DNA from: Umezawaea sp049997955
Lineage (GTDB): Bacteria; Actinomycetota; Actinomycetes; Mycobacteriales; Pseudonocardiaceae
DNA: 64,000 nt
Direction: 5' to 3'
Assembly (NCBI GenBank): GCA_049997955.1
Contig: JAEBDY010000003.1
Location: 372,001 to 436,000, forward strand
Shown: one piece after another, positions 25,979-34,034 of the stretch
Layout: every line of letters starts with the position of its first letter
How positions within the stretch are numbered: the first letter of the stretch is position 1
The notes under the pieces: generated by a model
What the model saw: the letters and a program-made list of their open reading frames with translations, nothing else
What the model was told of the DNA's origin: nothing
The model's database searches: none
Position numbers and translations under genes: made by a program

Positions 25979-27406
25979 ATGACCGCGAAACTCTTCTCGA
26001 CCGACTCGGTGCAGACCTTTCCCGAGTTCGAGCAGAACGCCCTGCGCGTGGCCGACGTGTTGGGTGAGAACGGCATCGGTCACGGCTGCCGGGTGATGCT
26101 GAAGGCGGGCAACTCGGCGGGCTGGGTCGTGACGCTCCTCGCTCTGATGCACGTCGGCGCGTCGATCGTCATGGTGGACAGCCAGGAGCGCGCCGACCAG
26201 ACCCGGCGGATCGCGGACCAGGCGGGCGTGAAGATGTGCCTCGTGGACGAGGACGCCCCGCTCGACCCCGACGAGAGCCGGGTCTTCATCTACGAGCTGC
26301 TGGTGGCCGCGGCCAACCGGACTCCGCTGCGGGACAGGCTGGACTTCACCGACTGGGCCGAGCGCCCCGACGGTCTGATCATGTGGTCGTCCGGTTCCAC
26401 CGGCACGCCCAAGGGCATCGTGAAGTCGGGTGGGAAGTTCCTGGAGAACCTGCGCCGCAACGCCGCCCAGGTCGGGCACCGCGAGGGCGACGTGCTCATG
26501 CCGCTGCTGCCCTTCTCCCACCAGTACGGGCTTTCCATGGTGCTGATCGCGTGGCAGGAGCGCTGCTCGCTCGTCGTCGCGCCGTACCGCCGGATCGACC
26601 GCGCGCTGGTCATGGCGGGCCAGACCGGTGTGACCGTCGTGGACGCCACGCCGTCGACCTACCGCAGCCTGTTGAACATCGTGCAGAAGCGCCCCGAGGC
26701 CGGGCTGAACACCGACACCGTGCGCATGTTCTGCAGCGGCGCCGCTCCGCTCGACCCGTCGCTCACCGCGTCGTACGTCGAGAAGTTCGGCCTGCCGCTG
26801 CTGGACAGCTACGGCAGCACCGAGATGGGCAACGTGTCGTTCGCGACGCCCGAGAACCCGGTCGCCTGCGGTCGGGCCATGGACGGCCTGGAGATCAAGG
26901 TCGTCGACGACGAGGGCCACGAGGTCCCCGCCGACCAGATCGGCGAGGTCCTGGTCAACACGCCCGACGTGATGGAGGGCTACCTGGCCGAGGACGGCAC
27001 GCTCGTGCCGCACACGCAGCAGTGGTTCCAGACCGGTGACTTCGGCAAGCTCGACGCGGACGGCAACCTCTCGGTGTTCGGCCGCAAGTTCGCCGTGACC
27101 AGGATGGGCTACACGCTCTACCCGGAGATCATCGAGCGCAAGATCGCCGAGCACGGCTGCTCCGCCAAGGTCGTCTCCGTCCCGGACGAGCGTCGCGGCT
27201 GCCAGCTCGTGTTCTTCGTCGAGGACGCGCTCGACCGCGAGCCGCACTTCTGGCGCGAGCTGCTCAGCGAGCTGCTCCCCGTCTACGAGCGGCCGAACCG
27301 CGTGCACGTGCTCGACAACTTCCCGCTCAACCGCAACGGGAAGCCGGATCGCCTGCACCTGGAACAGCTTGCGCTGAACGAGGTTCCCGACGGCGCGAGG
27401 GTCTGA
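25979..27406 (+). CDS. ANL-superfamily acyl-CoA/acyl-ACP ligase (probable starter-acid activation)
   Basis: 475 residues. ATG 25979 is chosen because GGAAGGAGGAG lies just upstream; the frame is open further back but the extension has non-coding character. Adenylating-enzyme motifs are present: WSSGSTGTPKG (phosphate loop), YGSTEMG, TGDFGKLDADG followed by VFGR, and NRNGKPDR with the C-terminal catalytic lysine. It should adenylate a carboxylic acid and pass it to CoA or an ACP. It begins a closely spaced gene set (gaps of 21, 17 and 32 bp) with an acyltransferase, a ureohydrolase and a glycosyltransferase. That set suggests loading of an amino- or guanidino-acid starter, as in 4-guanidinobutyrate-primed macrolides. 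Substrate is inferred from context only; a beta-amino acid, as in macrolactam pathways, is the main alternative. Confidence 0.88.
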   Translation: MTAKLFSTDSVQTFPEFEQNALRVADVLGENGIGHGCRVMLKAGNSAGWVVTLLALMHVGASIVMVDSQERADQTRRIADQAGVKMCLVDEDAPLDPDESRVFIYELLVAAANRTPLRDRLDFTDWAERPDGLIMWSSGSTGTPKGIVKSGGKFLENLRRNAAQVGHREGDVLMPLLPFSHQYGLSMVLIAWQERCSLVVAPYRRIDRALVMAGQTGVTVVDATPSTYRSLLNIVQKRPEAGLNTDTVRMFCSGAAPLDPSLTASYVEKFGLPLLDSYGSTEMGNVSFATPENPVACGRAMDGLEIKVVDDEGHEVPADQIGEVLVNTPDVMEGYLAEDGTLVPHTQQWFQTGDFGKLDADGNLSVFGRKFAVTRMGYTLYPEIIERKIAEHGCSAKVVSVPDERRGCQLVFFVEDALDREPHFWRELLSELLPVYERPNRVHVLDNFPLNRNGKPDRLHLEQLALNEVPDGARV

Positions 27407-27427
27407 GGAAGAACGGGGAACCACCAG

Positions 27428-28390
27428 ATGGAGAACACGCAGAGCGCCCCGGATCCGGGAAGCGAAGCGGAACAGGGGCTCACCGCGATCGTGTTCCCCG
27501 GCATGGGGCCGTGCAACTTCGCCGACGTCGGCAGGTACATGGTGCTCGACCGCTACGCCCGTCGACGGCTCGCCGCCGCCGACGAGGCACTGGGCTACTC
27601 GGTGCTCCAGCGCTTCCGCGCCACGGACCACGAGTACTCCGAGGCGACGCAGATCGCGTTCCTGATCAACTCGGTGGCCCTCGCCGACCGAGCCGTGGAC
27701 GCCATGGGACTCGACCCCGACCTCTGCGTCGGGCCTAGCTTCGGGCAGAAGGCCGCCACCGCGTTCGTCGAGTCGATGCCGTTCGGCGACGTCGTGCGGA
27801 TGACGGCCGAACTCGCCCGCTGCGAGGAGGAGTTCTTCGCCGCGGAGTACTCCGACGTCATCACGCAGTCCTTCGTCCGCACCTCGGAGGAGCGGACGAA
27901 GGAGATCCTCGCGGAGATGGAGGCCCGCGGCGAGTGGTACGAGATCTCCGGCTACCTCGACCACGACTTCTACTTCGTCTCGGTGCGGGAGTCCTCGTTG
28001 GACTTCTTCAAGCAGCGCATCCGGGACGCGGGCGGGTACTCCATGTACTCGATGCGCCCACCCGTGCACGCCAGGGCCTTCTCGGCCCTGCGGCGCAAGG
28101 TCGAGGACGAGGTCTTCAGCCGCTACGACATCGCCGCGCCGCGGCTTCCGGTGATCGCCGACCAGAACGGCACGACGGTCACCGACTCGGAAGCCATGCG
28201 CACGATGCTGCTCGACACGTTCGACCAGCCCATCAACTGGCCTGACGTGGTCTCCGCGCTGCTTCGCGGGGGCGTCACCGATCTGTGGTTCACCGGTGCC
28301 GACAACCTGTTCCACCGGTTGGACTGCACGACCAGGAACTTCCGAGTGACGGCTGTGACCCCCAAGACAGCACTGCGTCCGGAGAAGTAG
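27428..28390 (+). CDS. Stand-alone acyltransferase (malonyltransferase fold), probable starter-unit transfer to ACP
   Basis: 320 residues with ATG 27428, 21 bp after the ligase. The N-terminal TAIVFPGMGPCNF corresponds to the FPGQG start of AT domains. The nucleophile elbow is GPSFGQ instead of GHSxG, so the residue before serine is Pro and not His. PPVHARAFS occupies the position of the HAFH/YASH specificity loop. These departures from malonyl-type ATs, and the location beside an acid ligase, fit trans-acting ATs that move an unusual starter from CoA or a discrete ACP to the loading module. There is no discrete ACP gene in the window. Likely works directly downstream of the ligase and before the first PKS module, which lies outside this window. 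Confidence 0.82.
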   Translation: MENTQSAPDPGSEAEQGLTAIVFPGMGPCNFADVGRYMVLDRYARRRLAAADEALGYSVLQRFRATDHEYSEATQIAFLINSVALADRAVDAMGLDPDLCVGPSFGQKAATAFVESMPFGDVVRMTAELARCEEEFFAAEYSDVITQSFVRTSEERTKEILAEMEARGEWYEISGYLDHDFYFVSVRESSLDFFKQRIRDAGGYSMYSMRPPVHARAFSALRRKVEDEVFSRYDIAAPRLPVIADQNGTTVTDSEAMRTMLLDTFDQPINWPDVVSALLRGGVTDLWFTGADNLFHRLDCTTRNFRVTAVTPKTALRPEK

Positions 28391-28407
28391 AACGGAATGG
28401 AGAACGC

Positions 28408-29511
28408 GTGATCGACGAGACTTGGCCGCACCGGTTCCACCCGTCCGTCAACCCTCCACGGGAAGCGGGTCCCATCGACCTGCGCCGCAACTACGCGCAA
28501 CCCGCCTACTCGGGCATCGGGACCTTCATGAGCGTCCCGATCTGCCTCGACCAGGCCGACTTGCGCGCGGGCAACGTGGACGTCGCGGTGCTGGGGGTTC
28601 CGCTCGACCAGTCCGTCGGTCACCGCGGGGCGGCGTTCGGGCCCAGAGCGATCCGCTCCGACGAGCGCTACCTGTTCAACAACTACGAGGACTTCGTGCA
28701 CTCCTCCACCAGGGTGCGCCCGTTCCAGCAGCTCAAGGTCGTCGACTACGGCGACGCTCCCGTGGACACCTTCAGCCACGCCAGGTCGATGGCCCCGATC
28801 CGCGAACTGGTGAGGGAGATCGCCGAGGTGGGCGCGGTGCCGATCCTGCTCGGCGGTGACCACACGCTGCTGTGGCCCAGCGCGGGCACGCTCAACGAGG
28901 TGCACGGGGCGGGCAGCGTGGCCGTGGTCCACTTCGACGCGCACCCGGACTGCCACGCCGAGGTGCACGGCGACCGGATCAGCCACACCACCCCGATCTA
29001 CCGGCTGATCGAGGAGGAGAAGTTCCCGGGGAGCAACATCGTCCAGGTGGGCCTGCGCAGCCCGGGGGCGCCCGACGACGAGCAGTTCAACTGGATGCGC
29101 AGGCAGGGCATGAAGTCGCACTTCATGGCCGAGGTGGAGCGCATCGGCATCGACGCCGTCATCGACAAGCTCATCGCCGACGTCGCCCACGTCCCCAACG
29201 TCTACCTGTCCCTCGACATCGACGTCCTGGACCCCGCCTACGCGCCCGGCACCGGCACCCCCGAGCCGGGTGGCCTCACCACGCGCGAGCTGTTCCCCGC
29301 GCTCCGCCGACTCGCCCACGAGACCAACGTCGTGGGCATGGACGTCGTGGAGGTCGCGCCGAACCTCGACGCGGGCTACACCACCGCCCTCAACGCCAGG
29401 CGCGCCGTGCTCGAAGTCCTGACCGGCTTGGCCATGCGGCGCATGCAGATCTCCAGCAGCAACTACGTGAACCCGATCGTCTCCGGTCAGGCCAAGTTCC
29501 CGATGCGGTGA
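28408..29511 (+). CDS. Agmatinase/arginase-family ureohydrolase (probable amidino removal from polyketide or starter)
   Basis: 367 residues from GTG 28408, with GGAG five bases upstream and 17 bp after the acyltransferase. The binuclear manganese site of ureohydrolases is complete: GGDHTLLW, HFDAHPDCH, and SLDIDVLDPAYAPGTGTPEP. The reaction would hydrolyse a guanidino group to an amine plus urea. In known aminobutyrate-containing macrolides (desertomycin and mediomycin types), a guanidinobutyryl-started chain is de-amidinated by such an enzyme, so the same role is proposed here. About 30-50 extra N-terminal residues precede the catalytic core compared with a plain agmatinase. Alternatives are a primary-metabolic agmatinase or guanidinobutyrase, but the tight operon makes a pathway role more likely. 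Confidence 0.9.
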   Translation: MIDETWPHRFHPSVNPPREAGPIDLRRNYAQPAYSGIGTFMSVPICLDQADLRAGNVDVAVLGVPLDQSVGHRGAAFGPRAIRSDERYLFNNYEDFVHSSTRVRPFQQLKVVDYGDAPVDTFSHARSMAPIRELVREIAEVGAVPILLGGDHTLLWPSAGTLNEVHGAGSVAVVHFDAHPDCHAEVHGDRISHTTPIYRLIEEEKFPGSNIVQVGLRSPGAPDDEQFNWMRRQGMKSHFMAEVERIGIDAVIDKLIADVAHVPNVYLSLDIDVLDPAYAPGTGTPEPGGLTTRELFPALRRLAHETNVVGMDVVEVAPNLDAGYTTALNARRAVLEVLTGLAMRRMQISSSNYVNPIVSGQAKFPMR

Positions 29512-29543
29512 CCGTCGACCTCCGACGATGAAAGGCGACAGCC

Positions 29544-30770
29544 GTGAGAGTACTGAGCAGCATCACCGGCTCCCAGGGCCACGCGCGGGACATGCTCCCG
29601 CTGATCCGCGCCATCGCCGACGCGGGCCACGAGGTCCTCGTCGTCCTGCCGCCGTCGCTGGCGCGGATCTACGAGTCCGAGCGCGTCCGCGTCGAACCGG
29701 TGCTCCCGGAGATGCACGACTCGATCATGGCGGTGATGACGGAGGGAGCCGAGCGCCGCGCGCGCGAAGCCGCGGAGACCGGTCGCCCGCTCGCGCCGCC
29801 GCCGGAGATGACCGCCTTCGACCAGATGCTCGTCATGGCGGGCGGACCTCACATCACCCCGACCTACCACGCGCTCATGGCCCTGGCGGAGGAGTTCAAG
29901 CCCGACCTGGTCGTGCGCGACTGCGCGGAGGTGGCCTCGACCCTGGTCGCCGAGCAGCTGGGACTCCGGTACATCTGCGGCCCGTCCGGAGCGGGAAGCC
30001 TGATCGACCCCGTGCGCCTGGTGGGGATGCTCAACGAGCGGCGGGCGGAGATCGGTATCCCGGCCGCCCACGACCCCGCCGCGCTGTACCGCCACGGGCG
30101 GTTCGACGCGGTGCCGGAGCGGTACAGCTTCGCGGCGTTCGACGTCCCGTACGCCATCCGGTACCGGCAGTCGCCGATCGTCGCCCGCGACGAGGTGCTG
30201 AGCCGCGAGATCGCCGAGCTGCCCACGGACAAGCCCCTGGTGGTCGCCGCCATGGGAACCGTTCTCCTGCAGTTGCAGGAGTTCTACAAGTTCGGCCCCC
30301 CGCAGGCCGAGGACCCGTCGAAGGTGCTGCTGCAGGCGTTGGCCGGTGGGTTGTCCGAATTGGACTGCCACGCCGTGCTGGCCACCGGCGGGCTGTCGAT
30401 GGACGGGATCGAGGTGGGGAGCAACGTGATCGTGGTCGAGCGGATGGCACAGCCGTTGCTGCTCCAGTGCGCTGACCTGTTCATCACGCACGGTGGGTAC
30501 AACGGGATTCGGGAGTCGATGTTCGGCGGGACCCCGATGGCCGTGCTGCCGCAGTTCGGGGACCAGCCGTACTACGCGGAGCTGCTGGAGAAGATGAACC
30601 TGGGGCGGGTCGTGCCGGAGACGTCCGCTCGGGCGGTCCGGGAGACCTGTCGGGTCGTGTTGGACGATCCCGGGATCACTCAGGAGATCCGGAGGGCGCA
30701 CCGGGAGATGTTGGCGCTGCCGGGTGTTGACACCGTTGTGCCGCATCTGGAGTCGTTGGCGGTGTCCTAG
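29544..30770 (+). CDS. Glycosyltransferase, GT1 / macrolide glycosyltransferase type
   Basis: 408 residues, GTG start at 29544 with GAAAGG eight bases upstream. Two Rossmann-like halves of a GT-B fold: N-terminal acceptor half starting RVLSSITGSQGHARDMLPLI and C-terminal nucleotide-sugar half with THGGYNGIRESMFGGTP followed by VLPQFGDQPYYAELL, the donor-binding loop of macrolide glycosyltransferases. It should transfer a sugar from an NDP-sugar to the polyketide product. No deoxysugar biosynthesis genes are present in the window, so the donor is either made elsewhere in the cluster upstream or is a common NDP-hexose. Last gene of the starter/tailoring group; the gene-poor repeat region that follows is a plausible right border of the PKS cluster. 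Confidence 0.92.
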   Translation: MRVLSSITGSQGHARDMLPLIRAIADAGHEVLVVLPPSLARIYESERVRVEPVLPEMHDSIMAVMTEGAERRAREAAETGRPLAPPPEMTAFDQMLVMAGGPHITPTYHALMALAEEFKPDLVVRDCAEVASTLVAEQLGLRYICGPSGAGSLIDPVRLVGMLNERRAEIGIPAAHDPAALYRHGRFDAVPERYSFAAFDVPYAIRYRQSPIVARDEVLSREIAELPTDKPLVVAAMGTVLLQLQEFYKFGPPQAEDPSKVLLQALAGGLSELDCHAVLATGGLSMDGIEVGSNVIVVERMAQPLLLQCADLFITHGGYNGIRESMFGGTPMAVLPQFGDQPYYAELLEKMNLGRVVPETSARAVRETCRVVLDDPGITQEIRRAHREMLALPGVDTVVPHLESLAVS

Positions 30771-30875
30771 GAGTTCGCCATCGCGCCGGTGCCCCTTGTG
30801 GGTGCCGGCGTTTTTGGTGTGCGGGGACTTTTCGTGGGGGATCGCGGTGGTCTGTGGGTCTGCGGGTCCGCGTTG

Positions 30876-31036
30876 GCAGGGCCGACAGCGGTAGGCGGCG
30901 CCGGTCTGTGCCGACAGGACGACAGGGCTGACAGCGGCAGGCAGGGCTGACAGTGGTAGGCGGTGCCGGTCTGCGGCCGACAAGGCCGACAGGGTTGACA
31001 GCGGCAGGTAGCGCCGGTCTGCGGCCGACTGGCGCC
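30876..31036. repeat. Degenerate direct repeats
   Basis: Three imperfect copies of a unit made of a block like GGGCTGACAGCGGCAGG followed by GCGCCGGTCTGCGGCCGACA. They start near 30876, 30926 and 30992 and diverge by scattered substitutions and length changes. No coding potential and no known element recognised. Confidence 0.6.
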
Positions 31037-31232
31037 AGCCTGTGGCTGCTTCAGATGGCCAGGACCAGGTGGCCTCATGCTGGCGTTGTCCATGCGCGCC
31101 CAGATCCCGCTCCCTGCCCACGCGCCCTTGAGTCCAGTTTGCTGTCCACCCGTGTCCAGGATCCCGCTCGCTGCCGACCCTCTCCTCGGCCCCATTCCGC
31201 TATCCACCCGCCCGTTGCTCACGCACCCTCTT

Positions 31233-31281
31233 CCGTGCGCCGTGCGCCGTGCGCCGTGCGCCGTGCGCCGTGCGCCGTGCG
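31233..31281. repeat. 7-bp tandem repeat (CCGTGCG x7)
   Basis: Seven perfect tandem copies of CCGTGCG, directly followed by the related CCGCTCC. It lies in non-coding DNA and is a likely slippage-prone locus with strain-variable copy number. Confidence 0.85.
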
Positions 31282-31390
31282 CCGCTCCGATGCCGCTTCC
31301 TGCCCCGTACCGCGGCCATGTGCCTCCGCGTGCGTCGCCTTCCTGGCTCCCCACCTCGCGCTTCCTCCCAAGTGGCCGCGTGAGCACTCC

Positions 31391-31494
31391 TCACCCCGCT
31401 CGCACAATTGTCTCTATTGCCGCCCCTCGTTTGTCAAGGCGGGAAAGATGCCTTGACAAACGAGGGGCGGCAATGAGGGCGCTTCGGATCGGGG
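31391..31494 (-). repeat. Dispersed hairpin repeat, copy B
   Basis: Inverse orientation relative to copy A. The stem is a perfect 25-bp inverted repeat (31416-31440 with 31450-31474) around the 9-nt loop GGGAAAGAT. The core CGTTTGTCAAGGC matches copies A and C, while the outer arm (attgccgcccct) is unique and exactly complemented on the other side. Flanks match the family with two substitutions near the right flank. Confidence 0.92.
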
Positions 31495-31598
31495 GCAGGG
31501 AGGGGTCTGGGTTCGGCAGTGCGGGATCGGGTTCGTCGCAGGTCGAGTTCGGTTGGCCTGCTTGTTGTCAGTCCTGTGGAAAGGCCTTTCTGGTGTTG

Positions 31599-31637
31599 AA
31601 AAAGGAGGTCCCGGCCCTTTGTGGGCCGGGACCTCCT
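31599..31637 (-). terminator. Rho-independent terminator of MMPL gene
   Basis: 15-bp perfect stem (31603-31617 with 31623-31637), 5-nt loop, and on the minus strand a run of five T immediately after the stem. It lies 20 bp after the MMPL stop codon. Confidence 0.9.
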
Positions 31638-31657
31638 GTAGGTCTACGTCTGCCTGC

Positions 31658-33844
31658 TTAGCCGACTGGTTGTGGTGTGCGATGTTGGTGTGAGGGCTGG
31701 TCGTCGTCTTCGTCGTCCACGTCGCCGCCCTCGTGGATGGCCAGCTTCTCCTGGATGCGGCGCAGCGGGCCGGGGGCCCACCAGGCGGCGTTGCCCATCA
31801 GCTTCAGCACCGCGGGCACCAGGATCATGCGGACGATCGTGGCGTCCAGCACCAGCGCGAGGATCATGCCCACGCCGACGAAGCGCATCATGGCCACCTG
31901 GGAGAACGCGAACGCGCCCGTGACCAGGATCAGCAGGATCGCCGCCGCGGTGATGACCCGGCCGGTCTTGGCCAGGCCCGTGCTGATCGCGTCCTCGTTG
32001 GACGCGCCGCGGTTCTTCGCCTCGACCATGCGGGACAGCAGGAACACCTCGTAGTCCGTGGACAGGCCCAGGATCATCGCGACCATCAGGACGACGATCC
32101 CCGAGTCCAAGGGCGAGGGGGTGACTCCCAGCAGCGACGCCAGGTGGCCGTCGTAGAAGATCCACGTGAGGACGCCGAACGTGGCGGACAGGCTCAGCGC
32201 GCTCATCACGATCGCCTTGATCGGCAGCAGCACCGATCCGAACGCGAGGAACATCAGGATGAACGTGGCCGTGATGAACAGCAGCGCCATCCAGGGCAGC
32301 TTGTCGCCGATCGCGTCGAGGCTGTCCACGTTCACCGCGGTCGACCCGCCGACGAGAACCTCGGAGGAGCCGAGCGGGGGCGTCACCTCGCGCACGTCCT
32401 GCATCGCCTGCTTGGACTCGTCGCTCAGCGAATCACCGACCAGCGAGGCCGAGAGCAGCCACACGTTGTCCTTGGGCTCCAGCGCGACAGCGGCCGTGTC
32501 GATGCCGGGGACCTCGCTGACCTGCTGGGCGTACCGGGCCACGGCCTCCTGGCTGGTGCTGCCCTTCACCACGATGTCGAGCCCGGTCTTCGCCACCTCG
32601 GGGAAGTCCTTGTTCAGCGACTCCACGGCGACGCGGGCCTCGTTGCCCTCCGGCAGCACCTTCTCGGTGACCTCGCCGAACTTCACGCCGAGGAACGGCG
32701 CGCCCAGGGCCAGCAGCACGGCCACGATCGGGATCGCGAACAGCGCGGGCTTCTTCATGACCTTCCGGCCGAGCTTCGCCCAGCCGCCGCCGTGCTCGCT
32801 CTTCGCCATGCGCTTGCGCCACGGCATCGCGAGCTTGTCGACCCGGTGGCCCAGGATGCCGAGGAGCGCGGGGAGCAGCGTCAACGACACCAGCGCGGCC
32901 ACGGCGACCGCGGACATGCCGCCGTAGCCGAGCGACTTGAGGAAGCTCTGCGGGAACAGCAGGAGTCCGGCCAGGGCGATCACCAGCAGCGTCGCGGAGA
33001 ACACGACGGTCCGGCCCGCGGACCCCACGGTCCGCTTGACCGCTTGTTCCGGTGTGCGGCCCGCGGCCAACTCCTCCCGGTACCGCCCGACGATGAACAA
33101 CCCGTAGTCGATCGCCATGCCGAGTCCGAGCAGGCTCGCCACGTTGATGGCGAACGAGTTCACCTCGGTGGCCAACGAGATCGCGTGCAGCAGCGCCAGC
33201 GAACCCATGATCGCCAGACCGCCGACGAGGACCGGCAGCGACGCGGCGACGACGCCGCCGAAGACGATCACGAGCAGGAGCAGCACGATCGGCAGCGAGA
33301 CCGTCTCGGCGCGGACCAGGTCGGCGCCGGACATGTCGCTGATCGTCTTCTGGATCGGGATCTGGCCGGAGAACTGGGTCTGGACCCCGTCGACCAGGAG
33401 CTGGTCGTAGATCTTGGCGTAGTCCTTGAGCTGGGTGTTCGAGTCGGCCGCCTGGAGCGTGATCACCCCCAGCGCCTTCGTCTTGTCCGCGGTGCCGAAC
33501 GGGTTGGGCTGGGGGAGGTTCCAGTAGGACGCGACGGTCTTGACCGCGCCCGTCGGCAGCCCGGACAGCGACGACTCGATCTTCGCCTTCAGCTCGGGGG
33601 AGTCGATGGTGCTGCCGGACGGCGCGGTGTACATCACCACGATGTCGCCCGCCTGCCTGCCGAAGGTGTCCTCGACGAGCTTGTTGGCGCGGACGCTCTC
33701 GCTCGTGGGGTCGCCGAAGCCACCCTCACTGAGCCTGTCGAAGACCCCGAGCCCCCACATCCCGCCCATAACGGTCAGCACCAAGGTGGCGATCATCACC
33801 ACCCAACGGCGGTGGTACGCAAGTGAACCCCACTTCGCGAACAA
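31658..33844 (-). CDS. MMPL/RND-family membrane transporter
   Basis: 728 residues from TTG 33844, selected because AGGAGG sits six bases upstream and the protein then begins MFAKWGSLAYHRRWVV, the normal start of actinobacterial MMPL proteins. The open frame continues upstream to about 34156 but would cross the divergent promoter and regulator start. About 12 membrane segments in the duplicated RND layout: one near residues 13-35, a cluster around 180-370, and a second cluster around 520-700. Signature loops GLGMAIDYGLFIVGRYREE and GLSTDYEVFLLSR are present. A charged cytoplasmic C-terminus (DVDDEDDDQPSHQH) follows. Such proteins export lipids or small hydrophobic compounds, so export of the polyketide is possible, but the gene lies beyond a repeat region and may be independent. 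It is divergent from a LacI-type gene that probably controls it. Confidence 0.9.
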   Translation of the reverse strand: MFAKWGSLAYHRRWVVMIATLVLTVMGGMWGLGVFDRLSEGGFGDPTSESVRANKLVEDTFGRQAGDIVVMYTAPSGSTIDSPELKAKIESSLSGLPTGAVKTVASYWNLPQPNPFGTADKTKALGVITLQAADSNTQLKDYAKIYDQLLVDGVQTQFSGQIPIQKTISDMSGADLVRAETVSLPIVLLLLVIVFGGVVAASLPVLVGGLAIMGSLALLHAISLATEVNSFAINVASLLGLGMAIDYGLFIVGRYREELAAGRTPEQAVKRTVGSAGRTVVFSATLLVIALAGLLLFPQSFLKSLGYGGMSAVAVAALVSLTLLPALLGILGHRVDKLAMPWRKRMAKSEHGGGWAKLGRKVMKKPALFAIPIVAVLLALGAPFLGVKFGEVTEKVLPEGNEARVAVESLNKDFPEVAKTGLDIVVKGSTSQEAVARYAQQVSEVPGIDTAAVALEPKDNVWLLSASLVGDSLSDESKQAMQDVREVTPPLGSSEVLVGGSTAVNVDSLDAIGDKLPWMALLFITATFILMFLAFGSVLLPIKAIVMSALSLSATFGVLTWIFYDGHLASLLGVTPSPLDSGIVVLMVAMILGLSTDYEVFLLSRMVEAKNRGASNEDAISTGLAKTGRVITAAAILLILVTGAFAFSQVAMMRFVGVGMILALVLDATIVRMILVPAVLKLMGNAAWWAPGPLRRIQEKLAIHEGGDVDDEDDDQPSHQHRTPQPVG

Positions 33845-34034
33845 GGTCGTCCTCCTACTGTGGTGGGCTTTTTCGGGCCCGAGTGGCGGGTTTTGCACGG
33901 TGTTTACCGAGAGAACACATTGATAAGCGGTCGAGCGGCTCAGCCGCTGGTGGCGGCCCGTTTGACGACTACCCGCCGGTCCATCTGGTGGAAATCCCGC
34001 GGCCGCCGTGCGCGGGCAAGGTATAAATGTGTTC
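33845..34034. promoter_or_regulatory. Divergent promoter region MMPL / LacI-type regulator
   Basis: 190 bp between two divergent starts. It contains an inverted repeat GTGTT-N9-AACAC at 33900-33918, which could be an operator for the adjacent LacI-type protein. Clear -35/-10 boxes are not obvious. Confidence 0.4.

Larger units (their letters stand above)
30771..31657. other. 887-bp repeat-rich gap between glycosyltransferase and MMPL gene ends
   Basis: No credible gene. It holds degenerate direct repeats (30876-31036), a 7-bp tandem array (31233-31281), dispersed repeat copy B (31391-31494), and the MMPL terminator (31599-31637). Because two genes converge here, the repeats lie at transcript ends. 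Confidence 0.75.
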
